From Alkalihalobacillus deserti (GTDB lineage: Bacteria; Bacillota; Bacilli; Bacillales; Bacillaceae_D): a stretch of DNA of 64,000 nucleotides. The translations under genes and the position numbers were made by a program. The DNA lies in contig NZ_JAJAFR010000014.1 of NCBI RefSeq assembly GCF_020734105.1, positions 1 through 64,000 on the forward strand, written 5' to 3'. Shown one piece after another: positions 46,767 through 57,473 of the stretch (the first letter of the stretch is position 1; every line of letters starts with the position of its first letter). Below the pieces are notes generated by a model. That model ran no database searches. It was not told where the DNA came from and saw nothing but the letters and a program-made list of their open reading frames with translations.

Positions 46767-47898
46767 GGCGAAGAACCTCCTTCTTCTTCCAGGTTGTTAT
46801 TTTGTTCGGAAGAAGATTTTGTAAGGATTCTAAGATGGTCGACTTTTGATCTCTTCTATGCCAATTAAACGACAGCACTCTTGGTTTACCTATTAAGGTG
46901 TGAATTCCTTTTAAATCTGTAAGTTTCTCCCCTGCTTGAATACGACTTAACCAAGTCGATCCCATGCCAGCCCGGCCTTTTTCAAGAAACTCTGTCATTC
47001 CAATTCGACATCCAATTAAGTAAATATGGTCGGCTCCAGTTAAATAAGAGGCTGTTATCGCCACATCCTCACTTGTACCAACAAAACAGATGGTTTCTAC
47101 TTCGTATCCTAACTGTTCTAAACGATCTCTTCCTGGAGAAGAACCGTTTGGGTGCTCGTGACATAATAACGTCGCTCCACATTCAAATGCCTCAGTGCTA
47201 ATCGAATCCATGTCGCCAATAATAAAATCAGGGCAGATCTTTTGTTTCAATAAACCGTCAGCTGCTCCATCGACTGCCATAATGATGATTTCTTTTTTCA
47301 CTAATGCATGACGAATAGCACGAATATCCTTTTCATAATTCGTATTCCTCGCTACAATAAAGACTTCCTTATCTTTAATAGTGTGAAGCGAACTTGGAAG
47401 CGAAATATGCTGAGTAAACCAATGACACTCTTTCTTTGCATACCTTAACGTATTATGAACGAAATTTTGAAATTGTTGTGAATAATTCGCGATCGCTTGT
47501 CTATCTTTCATGTCAAGCAATTCATCATTATAGGCAAGCAAGTTCGCTATAAGTCGTGGTTCGTTCTCTTGAAATCCTTGTATATAAAGCTCATTTTGAA
47601 AAATGATTGCTTCCTCTCCTTGATAAAATCCTTTGTCCTCTAACACGTTCAAGGATGTAATATCAAAGACTGGAATCCCAGCTTCTAGAAGCAGCCTTAC
47701 TTGGTGCTGATTATATCGACCACTCATTGATGCCCTGCCATTAATAACCGCTCTTACCTTAGCTGCTATTAGACCATCAACTGCAACTCCATCTAAATCT
47801 TCATGCCAGAGAAAGACAATACTCCGGCTCGGCAAATAATGGAGTAATTTTTTAGTTTGTGTATGTTCATAAATAGGTCCTTTAATAAGCTCTACCAT
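46759..47898 (-). CDS. SteA-like protein (thiamine-pyrophosphokinase-like fold)
   Basis: 379 residues from the ATG at 47898, preceded by AGAGGG; the longer frame to 47979 has no ribosome site. The middle part has IIIMAVDGAADGLL and IIGDMDSIS, the diagnostic pyrophosphokinase-like motif of SteA and relatives; the C-terminus has WHRRDQKSTILES. A membrane helix that many SteA have at the C-terminus is not evident. SteA of Corynebacterium is part of the division site; in Bacilli the role is not known. Next to spo0A. Confidence 0.75.
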   Translation of the reverse strand: MVELIKGPIYEHTQTKKLLHYLPSRSIVFLWHEDLDGVAVDGLIAAKVRAVINGRASMSGRYNQHQVRLLLEAGIPVFDITSLNVLEDKGFYQGEEAIIFQNELYIQGFQENEPRLIANLLAYNDELLDMKDRQAIANYSQQFQNFVHNTLRYAKKECHWFTQHISLPSSLHTIKDKEVFIVARNTNYEKDIRAIRHALVKKEIIIMAVDGAADGLLKQKICPDFIIGDMDSISTEAFECGATLLCHEHPNGSSPGRDRLEQLGYEVETICFVGTSEDVAITASYLTGADHIYLIGCRIGMTEFLEKGRAGMGSTWLSRIQAGEKLTDLKGIHTLIGKPRVLSFNWHRRDQKSTILESLQNLLPNKITTWKKKEVLRHD

Positions 47899-48013
47899 AT
47901 GAAAACCCTCTTTGCACCGTTTGTTCATAATATAAGCAGATTCACACAAATTTATTAGAACATTTTTTAATGAATTCATTGAATGACACTAGTAATTCCT
48001 GGTTATTTAAAAC

Positions 48014-48050
48014 AAAAAAATCAAACTCCACTTGGAATTTGATTTTTTTA
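48014..48050 (-). terminator. Terminator of spo0A
   Basis: AAAAAATCAAACTCC / GGAATTTGATTTTTT hairpin, 12 bases past the spo0A stop. Confidence 0.85.
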
Positions 48051-48061
48051 TTTCTCATTTT

Positions 48062-48859
48062 TTAAGAAACCTTGTGTTCAATTCTTAATTTATCCGCAAC
48101 CATTGCGATAAATTCGCTGTTTGTTGGTTTTGCTTTTGAGTGACTTACGGTGTAACCAAACAAACTTGAGATAGAATCAATGTTCCCACGGCTCCATGCT
48201 ACTTCAATAGCATGTCTAATCGCTCGCTCAACACGACTTGAAGTTGTGTTGAATTTCTTTGCAATATCTGGGTAAAGTACTTTCGTAATCGATCCAAGTA
48301 ACTCAATATCGTTATAGACCATTGTAATGGCTTCTCTTAAGTACATATATCCTTTAATATGTGCGGGGACACCAATTTCATGAATAATACTCGTAATGCT
48401 TGCGTCTAAATTAAAACCTTTATCTTTTTGTGGCGTTGAAATAAAAGATTGTGTAGATGTTTGTTGAATTAAACCTCTAGTTTGCCCATTAATTTCACGA
48501 ATGTTAGTAATCAATACTTCCATATCAAAAGGTTTAAGGACATAATAAGCCGCCCCTAAATTAACAGCTTTTTTCGTTACGTCTTCTTGCCCAAATGCTG
48601 TTAACATAATAATATGAGGCTTCTTCTTCATACTCGATGTATTAATCCTTTCTAGAACAGCTAATCCATCTAAATGAGGCATAATGATGTCAAGAATTAG
48701 AACATCTGGTTCTTTTTCTTCAATTAACCCTAAGCATTCTTGCCCATTATAAGCCGTACCAACCACTTGCATATCGTTCTGAGCTGATATGTATTCATTG
48801 AGTAGATTGACTAACTCACGATTATCGTCGGCAATACAAACATTTATTTTTTGCACCAA
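48062..48859 (-). CDS. spo0A: Sporulation master regulator Spo0A
   Basis: 265 residues. Receiver domain 1-125: acidic pocket [12 protein letters not shown], phospho-Asp in [16 protein letters not shown] (about 56), Thr in MLTAFG, Lys in YYVLKPFD. Variable linker 130-150. DNA-binding domain ends with [20 protein letters not shown], the Spo0A recognition helix region. Response regulator of the phosphorelay that starts endospore formation. Two or more 0A boxes lie upstream, suggesting autoregulation. Confidence 0.97.
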   Translation of the reverse strand: MVQKINVCIADDNRELVNLLNEYISAQNDMQVVGTAYNGQECLGLIEEKEPDVLILDIIMPHLDGLAVLERINTSSMKKKPHIIMLTAFGQEDVTKKAVNLGAAYYVLKPFDMEVLITNIREINGQTRGLIQQTSTQSFISTPQKDKGFNLDASITSIIHEIGVPAHIKGYMYLREAITMVYNDIELLGSITKVLYPDIAKKFNTTSSRVERAIRHAIEVAWSRGNIDSISSLFGYTVSHSKAKPTNSEFIAMVADKLRIEHKVS

Positions 48860-48902
48860 AAATCCTCCTCTGTATCCACTTTTTCTGTCTTACTGTAACT
48901 TT

Positions 48903-48909
48903 TTCGACA
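48903..48909 (-). promoter_or_regulatory. 0A box near the spo0A promoter
   Basis: TGTCGAA on the minus strand, 44 bases before the spo0A start; a perfect 0A-box core. Confidence 0.6.
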
Positions 48910-49034
48910 AGCATTCGAAAATACCTTCTATTTTTCGGTATTTATTTGTTTTTTTAAAGCTTTTCTAATGTATACTTCAATTTACTTGTTTTTTCGACCA
49001 TATTCGCATCTCATCAAAAAGAAGGCTGTGCTTT

Positions 49035-49041
49035 TGTCGAA
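49035..49041 (+). promoter_or_regulatory. Distal 0A box
   Basis: TGTCGAA on the plus strand in the spoIVB-spo0A gap, about 176 bases before the spo0A start. Confidence 0.55.
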
Positions 49042-49101
49042 TTTTCTTTATCTGGATTTATCATACCACAAAAATAACAGAAGAAAAGAAGCCAAAACGA
49101 A

Positions 49102-50391
49102 TTAGCTTGCTTTGGCTTCCTGTTTATTTGAGAAATGATCTGTTACTCCTGCTTCTTCTAACATCCAGCTAATGTGACAACCATATCCACTAGTTGGGTC
49201 GTTTACAAATACATGCGTAACAGCTCCAATAATTTTCCCATCTTGTATAATCGGACTTCCACTCATGCCTTGGACAATTCCACCTGTAGCTTCTAACAAC
49301 TTTGGATCGGTCACTTTAATGACCATTCCTTTTGTTGCTGGTTGTTTTTGAGGGACAGAGCTGACAATTTCGATATCATACTCTTCTACATTCTCACCTT
49401 CTACCACTGTTAAGATCTTTGCAGGACCTTCTTTAACATGTGTAGATAAGGCAATCGGCATCTTTTTATCATGAATATTATTTTTTAAATTTGCCTCTTT
49501 TAGCGTTCCAAAGATTCCAAAGGAACTATTTTTTTCGATTGAACCCAATACTTCACGTTGCTCAGATAAACTAGCTAATTTTTCACCTGGATCTCCATTA
49601 CTGCCCTTTTCAATGGATGTTACAGATGAGCGAATGATTTGACCATCATGAACAACAATCGGTTTTTGTGTATCAACATCAGAAATAACATGTCCCAATG
49701 CCCCATATTTTTTTGATTCTGGATCATAAAAGGTTAACGTTCCAACACCAGCAGCTGAATCTCTAATATAAAGACCCATTCGGTACGAATGTTCCCCTTT
49801 TGCTTTTAATGGAGTTAAATCTTTTTCGATTGTTTGATGATCTCGTTTAATTTCCATTTTTACTGCGCGCCTTTCGTCCCCTGCGGCTTGAACATACTCA
49901 CCAACTTGACTCATGCGCTGTATTTCATGTCCATCAATTTTCAGGATCATATCACCTATTTCAATCCCAGCTGCTTCACCAGGGGAAGAGCTTCCGTCAT
50001 CTGTTTCGACTAAATGATGTCCCACTACTAAGACTCCTTCAGTGTTCAGCTTCACTCCAATTGACTGGCCACCTGGTATCACTTCTTTTTTAGGTAAAGA
50101 TTTAACATCAATACTTTTCACCGGAAACCCAGCAACTTCTAGTGATACATTTTCTACAATTTCATTTTCACTTACTCCGCTAGGTTGGAAAGCTTGTGCC
50201 GCGGTACTAGTTGAAACGCTTACTGCATTTAGTGATTCTGTCGCTTCAACTACTGGCGTTAATTCCCCTTCCAATACAGTCATAGCTGTTGGGATACTTG
50301 CCCATTCGCGGACTTCATGTGATAATCCCAAGCTTATTATGAATAGCAGAACAAGGACACCTATTATTTTTCTACATACATCGCCTCTCAC
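49102..50391 (-). CDS. spoIVB: SpoIVB peptidase
   Basis: 429 residues. One N-terminal membrane anchor ([15 protein letters not shown]), PDZ domain about 110-185 ([34 protein letters not shown]), and a chymotrypsin-like serine protease domain with His in [10 protein letters not shown] and Ser in [14 protein letters not shown] (about 376). Secreted from the forespore to trigger sigma-K processing. Classical neighbour of spo0A. Confidence 0.95.
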   Translation of the reverse strand: MRGDVCRKIIGVLVLLFIISLGLSHEVREWASIPTAMTVLEGELTPVVEATESLNAVSVSTSTAAQAFQPSGVSENEIVENVSLEVAGFPVKSIDVKSLPKKEVIPGGQSIGVKLNTEGVLVVGHHLVETDDGSSSPGEAAGIEIGDMILKIDGHEIQRMSQVGEYVQAAGDERRAVKMEIKRDHQTIEKDLTPLKAKGEHSYRMGLYIRDSAAGVGTLTFYDPESKKYGALGHVISDVDTQKPIVVHDGQIIRSSVTSIEKGSNGDPGEKLASLSEQREVLGSIEKNSSFGIFGTLKEANLKNNIHDKKMPIALSTHVKEGPAKILTVVEGENVEEYDIEIVSSVPQKQPATKGMVIKVTDPKLLEATGGIVQGMSGSPIIQDGKIIGAVTHVFVNDPTSGYGCHISWMLEEAGVTDHFSNKQEAKAS

Positions 50392-50504
50392 TCACTTCAC
50401 TCTCCTAGCTCCTTGCCCACACCTCCATTATTGGCTGTACTACTAATGTTGCCTTCTGGTGGAACATTTATAACTGGAACAATAAGAAAAAGCTAACCTA
50501 ATTT

Positions 50505-50551
50505 GGGAGTGCATTAAAAAAGGGTCGGGTTTTGCCTTTTTTAATGCTCCC
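50505..50551 (-). terminator. Long hairpin between recN and spoIVB
   Basis: Outer GGGAG/CTCCC and inner GCATTAAAAAAGG/CCTTTTTTAATGC arms around an 11-base loop. The inner T-run makes a working terminator plausible for recN. Confidence 0.7.
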
Positions 50552-50583
50552 CGCAATGAGCGGAGCTGTTGCCTGATTTTAAA

Positions 50584-50615
50584 GCCTGCTATGAGTGGGC
50601 TTCTCAATAGCAGGC
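50584..50615. repeat. Second hairpin between recN and spoIVB
   Basis: GCCTGCTAT / ATAGCAGGC perfect 9-bp arms with a 14-base loop, 33 bases from the longer hairpin. A third GCCTGC occurs at 50627-50632. Confidence 0.6.
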
Positions 50616-50669
50616 GCGCAACCATTGCCTGCTTCCTCTAAACTGCTAAAAGAGTCTTATTCAGTGGTC

Positions 50670-52403
50670 TCAGCTTTTTATAGAGGGATGTTTGAGCTTT
50701 TCGGCTAACTCTAATAATTCCTTTGCATGTTCTAATGTCAAATCTGTAATTTCGACACCAGAAATCATGCGCGCAATCTCAGTAATTTTTTCTTCTTTTG
50801 TTAATACGTTCACTGACGTTTTGACGCGATCTCGCTCTTCATTCTTTTGAATATAAAGATGAGAATCTGCCATAGCCGCTACTTGCGGTAAATGTGTAAT
50901 GCATAATACTTGAGAACCGAGTGAAATACCATGGATCTTTTCAGCAATGGCTTGAGCTACACGACCGCTTACGCCTGTATCCACTTCATCAAAAATTACA
51001 GAAGTAACGCCTTGTTGGTTGGAAAATATCGATTTAATTGCTAACATGATTCTAGAAATTTCGCCACCCGAAGCAACCTTTGATAATGGCTTCATTGGTT
51101 CTCCTGGATTTGTTGATAAGTAAAATTCAATAAGGTCGATCCCATCTTGACTAAACGGAACTGTTTTTCCATCAATGATGGGTGAATACTTACTTGGTAA
51201 TTTCTCATGAACACGGACATCAAAAGTCGTTTTCTCCATATATAATGAACGAAGCTGTTGATGAATGGCGTCTGTAAGTAGGGCTGCAGCTTGCTTTCTT
51301 ACTTCTGTCAGTCCTTTTGCTTCAACAAAGAGATCTTGCCATAATCCATCTAATTCATCTTGAAGCTTGTTAATTCGATCATCTTTATGAATGATGGAGT
51401 CCAGCTCTTCTTCCACTACGGAAGCATGTTCTAGTATTTCATCTACAGTTGAGCCGTATTTTCGTTTTAAGCGCTGGATATCATGCAACCTACTTTCGAT
51501 AAACTCTAGTCGACTTGGATCAAACTCAATTTGCTCAACTCGGTCTCTAAGTGAAAAAGCCGCTTCTTCAAGTAAAAAAAAGCTATTGCTTACAGATTCA
51601 AACAAATCTTTTAACTCTTCATCAATCGTAACAGCCTCTTCAAGATGAGAAACCGCTGTTGACAGAAAGTCGAGCCCTCTTCCTTCTCCATATAAACTGG
51701 AATAACTGTCTTGCAAGAGCGAAAACAACTTTTCACTGTGAGCGAGTCTATGACGTTCCTGACTCAATACAAGATCTTCATTAGGCTGTAAATTAGCTTG
51801 TTCTATTTCTTGTAGTTGATACTGAAACAAATCAATCTTTTGTGCCATCTCTTGCTCATTTTGATTAAGACTCAGTAATTGTTTTTGCAACTGACGAGCT
51901 CGTCTGAAGAGGCTTTGATACTCGATCAATGCTGGAGTAAGCTTTTTCTGAGCAAAACCATCCAACATAGAGATGTGTTGCTCAGCATGCATTAAAGCCT
52001 GATGCTCATGTTGACCATGAATGTCTACAAGTGCCTGTCCTATCTCACGTAAAATCGCAAGCGTAACTAATTTTCCGTTTACTCTGCATATGCTTTTTCC
52101 TTGAGATGTAATATTACGTCTTAATATGAACATCGAGTCCTGAACATCCACCCCATAACTAATTGCCTTTTTTATTGCAGGATGAATATCCTCGACGATA
52201 AATAAACCTTCAATCTCAGCACGTTTCTCTCCGTAGCGAACAAATTCCGCTGAACCACGTCCGCCAAGAAGTAACCCAATGGCATCAATAATGATTGACT
52301 TACCTGCACCTGTTTCTCCTGTTAATACCGTTAACCCTTTTTCAAACTGGACCGTTAATTCTTCAATAATGGCAAAATGCCTAATTGATAATTCGATTAA
52401 CAT
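50670..52403 (-). CDS. recN: DNA repair protein RecN
   Basis: 577 residues, SMC-like. N-terminal Walker A GETGAGKSIIIDA, long central coiled coils (about 155-370), C-terminal signature ASGGEISRIMLAIKS and Walker B VIFDEVDTGVSGR, D-loop LCITHLPQVAAMAD. Acts early in double-strand-break repair. ArgR is encoded 12 bases upstream, the usual arrangement. Confidence 0.96.
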   Translation of the reverse strand: MLIELSIRHFAIIEELTVQFEKGLTVLTGETGAGKSIIIDAIGLLLGGRGSAEFVRYGEKRAEIEGLFIVEDIHPAIKKAISYGVDVQDSMFILRRNITSQGKSICRVNGKLVTLAILREIGQALVDIHGQHEHQALMHAEQHISMLDGFAQKKLTPALIEYQSLFRRARQLQKQLLSLNQNEQEMAQKIDLFQYQLQEIEQANLQPNEDLVLSQERHRLAHSEKLFSLLQDSYSSLYGEGRGLDFLSTAVSHLEEAVTIDEELKDLFESVSNSFFLLEEAAFSLRDRVEQIEFDPSRLEFIESRLHDIQRLKRKYGSTVDEILEHASVVEEELDSIIHKDDRINKLQDELDGLWQDLFVEAKGLTEVRKQAAALLTDAIHQQLRSLYMEKTTFDVRVHEKLPSKYSPIIDGKTVPFSQDGIDLIEFYLSTNPGEPMKPLSKVASGGEISRIMLAIKSIFSNQQGVTSVIFDEVDTGVSGRVAQAIAEKIHGISLGSQVLCITHLPQVAAMADSHLYIQKNEERDRVKTSVNVLTKEEKITEIARMISGVEITDLTLEHAKELLELAEKLKHPSIKS

Positions 52404-52415
52404 TCAGTCACACCC

Positions 52416-52865
52416 TTATAGCATATCTAAAAATCTTTGTGTTATTGCGGGACACTCTTCCCGATTTTTGCAAATAATAAGAATTGTATCATCTCCACAT
52501 ATCGTTCCCATTATTTCTGTCCAATCTAAATTATCAATCAACGCACCAATCGAATTGGCATTCCCTGGTAATGTTTTCATCACGATCAGATTCTCTGAAA
52601 GATCAATACTCACAAAACTATCCATTAAAGACCGCTTAAGCTTCTGAAGTGGATTAAAGCGTTGGTCCGCTGGCAAACTGTATTTATAGCGTCCATCAAG
52701 CATAGGGACTTTCACTAGGTGAAGTTCCTTAATATCCCTCGATACCGTTGCTTGTGTGACATTATATCCTGCACGACGAAGTTGCTCGACTAAATCATCT
52801 TGTGTTTCAATTTCAGAATTTGCAATAATATCTCTTATTTTGATATGTCTTTGCCCTTTATTCAT
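52416..52865 (-). CDS. argR: Arginine repressor
   Basis: 149 residues from the ATG at 52865 (GGTGGG before it; an in-frame start 21 bases earlier is less likely). N-terminal winged helix ([32 protein letters not shown]), C-terminal hexamerisation and arginine-binding domain ([15 protein letters not shown]). Controls arginine biosynthesis and catabolism (AhrC in B. subtilis). Confidence 0.95.
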   Translation of the reverse strand: MNKGQRHIKIRDIIANSEIETQDDLVEQLRRAGYNVTQATVSRDIKELHLVKVPMLDGRYKYSLPADQRFNPLQKLKRSLMDSFVSIDLSENLIVMKTLPGNANSIGALIDNLDWTEIMGTICGDDTILIICKNREECPAITQRFLDML

Positions 52866-53068
52866 TTTCCCACCCAATCTTTCCACAATCTCTTCTCTTC
52901 ATTATCTACGGATTCTTGTCTTAATACAACTAAAGAAACGACAAAATCAAGCAAAAAAAGCAGAAAAGTACAAAAAACTATCATACAATAAAATGCAACA
53001 AGGATTTTGCCTTTTAAAGAGCGAATGAATATATTAACATTTTATGGAAGCGGTGGATGATATTGACG

Positions 53069-54676
53069 ATGAATGACAATGAACGTATGAAAAATTTAGA
53101 AGATAGGGTTGCGAAGTTAGAAGAGGACCTATCGAAGTTAAGAGATCGAAAAACAATTCCACTCTCAAAAATCAATAAACCAATCTCTCCAACCACTAAA
53201 TTGCCAATGAAAAAAGAAACAGATTGGGAAAAGAAAATTGGACAGGTATGGTTACCAAGAATCTTTATTTTCGTTTTGCTTTTAGGAGTGATTTGGGGTT
53301 TTAAAGCAGGGACTGAAATGGGTTTCATTAATGATTATGTACGAATTGGAGCAGTATACATAGCTGGATGCTTGATTCTTTTTATGGGTCATAAACAATG
53401 GCGTAACCAAAACATTGTTCTCGGGCAAGTTCTACTAGGTGGGGCGATAGCTATTTTCTTTATAACTACATTTACTGCCCATATCTTATATGATTTAATC
53501 CAATCTCCTACTGCTTTTACGATACACATTGTAGTTGTTCTAGTTGGATTTTTATTTACGAAATATTACCAATCACAAAGCATTGGAATTGTAAGTAGTA
53601 TTGGGGCATGTTTAGTTCCGTTTCTAATTCAATCAGAAAGTGGCAACCTCTTATTTTTTGCTTTGTATGAACTCATCATTTTTGTAGCTTATATGATCCT
53701 TGCTTTGTCGCAAAAGCTTAAAGCTCTTTATTTAGTTGTGACATATGGTCTTCACTTATGTTTTTTGGTTTTCGCTTTTGTTCAATGGAATGCAGACATT
53801 CGGGCACTTGCGTTTGCAACTCTTGTCCAGCACATGATCATTGTGTTCTATTTTCTTTATCGACAGACACTGAAAGAACAAGTAGCTTTTACCTTTTTAA
53901 CAAGTTCAGTGCTCATGTCGTTGTGGTTTCTGGCCTCTTTTACTTATTCGTATTGGTTAACGATCCATATAAGTGCTTACTTGCTTTTTATAATCATTTT
54001 CAAAATGGATAAGAAAAAGCGATCCGTCTTCCTTTCAAGTGCAACCTTAACATTATTGCTTCTTTTATTAGACCTTTTTGAACAATCGACACTTGGACTG
54101 TTTCTTATTATCGAAGGGTCAATCGTCATTTATTTAAACTATCATTATCAATCAACCTTACAAAGATGGGTTGGATTTGGCGTTTATGTTCTTGGGGTTA
54201 TTAGCATCCTTTCATTTCCAATTGAACGGTTTATTTCCATTGAGACATTAGCTTGGACGGTTCTGATGTCATCATTTTTGTTTCACTTCAAATCCAATCA
54301 AATCATAAGTCAAAAAAAGGAGTTAGCTGCTTTTATAAAAATTCTAATAACATTTCTCGGCCTTATCTATCTATCACAGCTATCGTTATTGCTGACGAAT
54401 TCTTTAGAACTTGAATCAATCGTTTTATCCCTGACTTGGATTATATATGCTGCTGCAAACGTTATTTATGGTCAGATAAAACAAGATAAGCTATTTCGTC
54501 TAATTGGTATGTTTATGATAGTCTTTACACTTCTTAAAGTTATTTTCATTGACTTACCTACTGTTTCGATTTTAATAAGAGCTATTTTATTTTTATTGGT
54601 TGGTGGAATAGGTTTGGCTATTTCTAGACTTTTTTACAGGAAAGATCATACAAAAGATGATGGTCGAGAAAATTAG
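53069..54676 (+). CDS. DUF2339 multi-pass membrane protein
   Basis: 535 residues from the ATG at 53069 (GGTGG at 53052-53056); an ATG at 53057 is an alternative. A short N-terminal coiled coil (MKNLEDRVAKLEEDLSKLRD) is followed by the typical ETDWEKKIGQVWLPRIFIFV and about 14 membrane segments. DUF2339 proteins have no proven function. A plus-strand insertion between argR and tlyA, which are direct neighbours in most Bacillus. Confidence 0.8.
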   Translation: MNDNERMKNLEDRVAKLEEDLSKLRDRKTIPLSKINKPISPTTKLPMKKETDWEKKIGQVWLPRIFIFVLLLGVIWGFKAGTEMGFINDYVRIGAVYIAGCLILFMGHKQWRNQNIVLGQVLLGGAIAIFFITTFTAHILYDLIQSPTAFTIHIVVVLVGFLFTKYYQSQSIGIVSSIGACLVPFLIQSESGNLLFFALYELIIFVAYMILALSQKLKALYLVVTYGLHLCFLVFAFVQWNADIRALAFATLVQHMIIVFYFLYRQTLKEQVAFTFLTSSVLMSLWFLASFTYSYWLTIHISAYLLFIIIFKMDKKKRSVFLSSATLTLLLLLLDLFEQSTLGLFLIIEGSIVIYLNYHYQSTLQRWVGFGVYVLGVISILSFPIERFISIETLAWTVLMSSFLFHFKSNQIISQKKELAAFIKILITFLGLIYLSQLSLLLTNSLELESIVLSLTWIIYAAANVIYGQIKQDKLFRLIGMFMIVFTLLKVIFIDLPTVSILIRAILFLLVGGIGLAISRLFYRKDHTKDDGREN

Positions 54677-54680
54677 AAAA

Positions 54681-54710
54681 AAAGGACTGAACCTTTATGG
54701 TTAGTCCTTT
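54681..54710. terminator. Bidirectional terminator between DUF2339 gene and tlyA
   Basis: AAAGGACT/AGTCCTTT arms with inner ACC/GGT pairing, A- and T-runs on either side; both genes converge on it. Confidence 0.8.
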
Positions 54711-54725
54711 ATCTATTTGACCCTT

Positions 54726-55568
54726 CTACTCCTGGCCACCTTCTTGCTTAACCTTTAATTGCTCATGGGCAGAATCTACCACTTCTTTTGTAGATATATT
54801 ATCAGCAACATGTCCAACTTCTTTTTCACCAGTGAAATGGAGATGCATAAGAAATTCAATATTCCCTTCCCCACCTTTAATTGGAGAAAAGCTAAGACCC
54901 GCTACATCAAACCCTTGTTGAACGGCAAACTCAGTGATTTTCGTCACCACTTCTTCATGGACTCTTTTATCACGGACAATTCCTTTTTTACCGACCTGTT
55001 CTCTTCCAGCTTCAAATTGTGGTTTAACAAGAGCTACTACGTCACTATTTTGTACAAGAAGAGTTCGTAAAACAGGTAGGATCAGCTTAAGCGATATAAA
55101 GGAAACATCAATAGTCGCAAATTGAGGCAGTCCCTTGTTTAAATCCTCTGGCTTTACATAACGAAAGTTTGTCCGCTCCATGACGGTAACACGTTCGTCT
55201 TGACGAAGCTTCCACGCAAGTTGATTATAGCCAACATCAAGAGCGTAAACCGCTTTGGCGCCATTTTGCAAGGAACAATCTGTAAAACCACCCGTCGATG
55301 CCCCAATATCCAAGACAATTTTATCTTTTAATGAGAGATCAAACTGTGTAATTGCTTTTTCTAATTTCAGACCACCACGACTTACATATGGCAGCGGATT
55401 TCCCTTTACTTCCAAAGGGGTTTCACGATCAACTTTCAATCCAGGCCTATCAACTCTTTCTGTTCCTGAAAAAACAAGACCCGCCATAATCGATCTTTTG
55501 GCTTTTTCTCTTGTTTCTATAAGTCCACGCTCAACTAGCAAGACATCTATTCGTTCTTTCTTCGTCAC
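54726..55568 (-). CDS. tlyA: TlyA-family 2'-O-rRNA methyltransferase (YqxC)
   Basis: 280 residues. S4 RNA-binding domain 1-65 (RIDVLLVERGLIETREKAKR), then an FtsJ-like methyltransferase: SAM site LDIGASTGGFTDC (about 87), VYALDVGYNQLAW, and KPQFEAGRE. Homologues methylate 16S/23S rRNA riboses. The C-terminus has an unusual extra acidic/lysine tail. Five bases after dxs. Confidence 0.9.
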   Translation of the reverse strand: MTKKERIDVLLVERGLIETREKAKRSIMAGLVFSGTERVDRPGLKVDRETPLEVKGNPLPYVSRGGLKLEKAITQFDLSLKDKIVLDIGASTGGFTDCSLQNGAKAVYALDVGYNQLAWKLRQDERVTVMERTNFRYVKPEDLNKGLPQFATIDVSFISLKLILPVLRTLLVQNSDVVALVKPQFEAGREQVGKKGIVRDKRVHEEVVTKITEFAVQQGFDVAGLSFSPIKGGEGNIEFLMHLHFTGEKEVGHVADNISTKEVVDSAHEQLKVKQEGGQE

Positions 55569-55573
55569 GATCG

Positions 55574-57463
55574 TTACGCCCTTTGTCTTTTCTTTGGTAA
55601 TAGCGTCATGACTTGATCTAACACATTGGCTGAAGTAAGTCCAATTTCTTCAAGTAATTCAGATACGCTACCATGTTCAATAAATTCATCTGGGATTCCC
55701 ATCCGTTTGACTTCCACTTTGTGATAGCCATTATCATGGAAAAACTCAAGCACTGCACTTCCAAAACCCGCTTGCAATGCCGCCTCTTCTAACGTTAACA
55801 CCGGAACGTCTAACTTGGCAATATCATGCAAAAGAGCTTCATCTAACGGCTTAGCCGAGTTGGCATTAACCAACTTAACGGAAATGCCTTGCTTCTCTAA
55901 TTGATTCATCGCTTCTTCTGCTACTGGAATCATCGTTCCAAAAGTCAAGATACAGGCGTCTGTACCGTCCTTTAACGTTTCCCATTTTCCGATCGGAAGT
56001 TGCTTTAATTCATCATCCATTTTAATACCGTATCCATTTCCACGAGGATAACGAACAGCAATTGGACCACCATCATATTTACAAGCAGTATAGATCATAT
56101 GCTGTAGCTCATTTTCATCTTTTGGCATTAATATTTTCATATTAGGAAGATGTCTTAAAAAGGCAATATCAAACACTCCTTGATGCGTTTCTCCATCTGC
56201 TCCAACAAGTCCAGCACGATCAATCGCAAATACGACATTTAAATTTTGTCTACAGATGTCATGAACGACTTGATCGTATCCACGCTGTAAGAAGGTTGAG
56301 TACACGGCAAACACAGGTTTCATTCCTTGCGTAGCTAACCCTCCAGCCATCGTTGTAGCATGCTGCTCAGCAATCCCAACATCAAACATCCGCTTTGGAA
56401 ATTCCTTAGCAAATACATCAAGTTTCGTTCCACCAGGCATGGCTGCTGTTAATGCCACAATACGCTTGTCTTCACGGGCAATCTTCTTTAACGTTTCAGC
56501 AAATACCCCACTATAACTAGGTGGTCCTGGCTTTTTAACAACTTCACCTGATTCAATCTTGTATGGTCCGAGTCCATGCCAAGTTCCATACGCATCATTT
56601 TCTGCCGGCTCATAGCCCTTTCCCTTTTTCGTTAACACATGAACAATAACTGGACCTTTTGTTTTCTTGGCATACTTTAAATTTTCGGCTAAGTCATCAA
56701 GGTCATGTCCATCAACTGGACCTAAATAAGTAAATCCTAATTCTTCAAAAAAGATTCCAGAAACAAGTAAATACTTTAAGCTATCTTTTACTCGTTCAGC
56801 AGTAGCGGCAATCTTGCCACCTAAAGCAGGGATTTTCTTGATTAATTGCTCAAGCTCTTCTTTCGCTTTATGGTACTTACCTGCAGTGCGCAAGCGTCCA
56901 AGTACGTTATGAAGAGCGCCAACGTTTGGCGCTATAGACATTTCATTATCATTTAGAATCACGATCAAATCCGTTTGTTCATGACCAATATGATTTAATG
57001 CTTCAAGAGCCATACCACCTGTCAGGGCTCCATCGCCAATAATAGCAACAACATTTTCATCCGTACCTTTAATGTCACGAGCGGTTGCCATTCCCATTGC
57101 AGCAGAAAGCGAAGTAGAACTATGTCCAGTTTCCCAAACATCATGCTCGCTTTCATTACGCTTCGGAAAACCACAAAGGCCCTTATATTGGCGTAATTGA
57201 TCAAACCTGTCAGCGCGACCGGTAAGAATTTTGTGTACATACGCTTGATGCCCTACGTCCCAGATGAACTTATCTTTAGGACTATCAAACAAATGATGTA
57301 AGGCGAGGGTAAGCTCCACCACACCTAAATTAGGTCCTAGGTGACCACCCGTCACCGATAATTTTCCAATTAAGAAATGACGGATATCTTCTGCTAGGTC
57401 CTCTAATTGTTTCTTTGAATAGTCGTTAAGTTCGCTTGGGTCTTTAAATTCCTCTAGTTTCAT
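55574..57463 (-). CDS. dxs: 1-deoxy-D-xylulose-5-phosphate synthase
   Basis: 629 residues, normal length. TPP-binding [19 protein letters not shown] (about 145-163), N-terminal HxxHxGPNLG-like [14 protein letters not shown], transketolase central domain [17 protein letters not shown] and [16 protein letters not shown]-terminal domain from about 500. First step of the MEP isoprenoid pathway; ispA, in the same pathway, is on the other side of the OLE locus. Confidence 0.96.
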   Translation of the reverse strand: MKLEEFKDPSELNDYSKKQLEDLAEDIRHFLIGKLSVTGGHLGPNLGVVELTLALHHLFDSPKDKFIWDVGHQAYVHKILTGRADRFDQLRQYKGLCGFPKRNESEHDVWETGHSSTSLSAAMGMATARDIKGTDENVVAIIGDGALTGGMALEALNHIGHEQTDLIVILNDNEMSIAPNVGALHNVLGRLRTAGKYHKAKEELEQLIKKIPALGGKIAATAERVKDSLKYLLVSGIFFEELGFTYLGPVDGHDLDDLAENLKYAKKTKGPVIVHVLTKKGKGYEPAENDAYGTWHGLGPYKIESGEVVKKPGPPSYSGVFAETLKKIAREDKRIVALTAAMPGGTKLDVFAKEFPKRMFDVGIAEQHATTMAGGLATQGMKPVFAVYSTFLQRGYDQVVHDICRQNLNVVFAIDRAGLVGADGETHQGVFDIAFLRHLPNMKILMPKDENELQHMIYTACKYDGGPIAVRYPRGNGYGIKMDDELKQLPIGKWETLKDGTDACILTFGTMIPVAEEAMNQLEKQGISVKLVNANSAKPLDEALLHDIAKLDVPVLTLEEAALQAGFGSAVLEFFHDNGYHKVEVKRMGIPDEFIEHGSVSELLEEIGLTSANVLDQVMTLLPKKRQRA

Positions 57464-57473
57464 AAAGGAACCC

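Noticed and set aside
50443-50625. 60-residue minus-strand frame between recN and spoIVB
   Set aside because: Covers both hairpins, is very basic and has no ribosome site; better seen as structured non-coding DNA.
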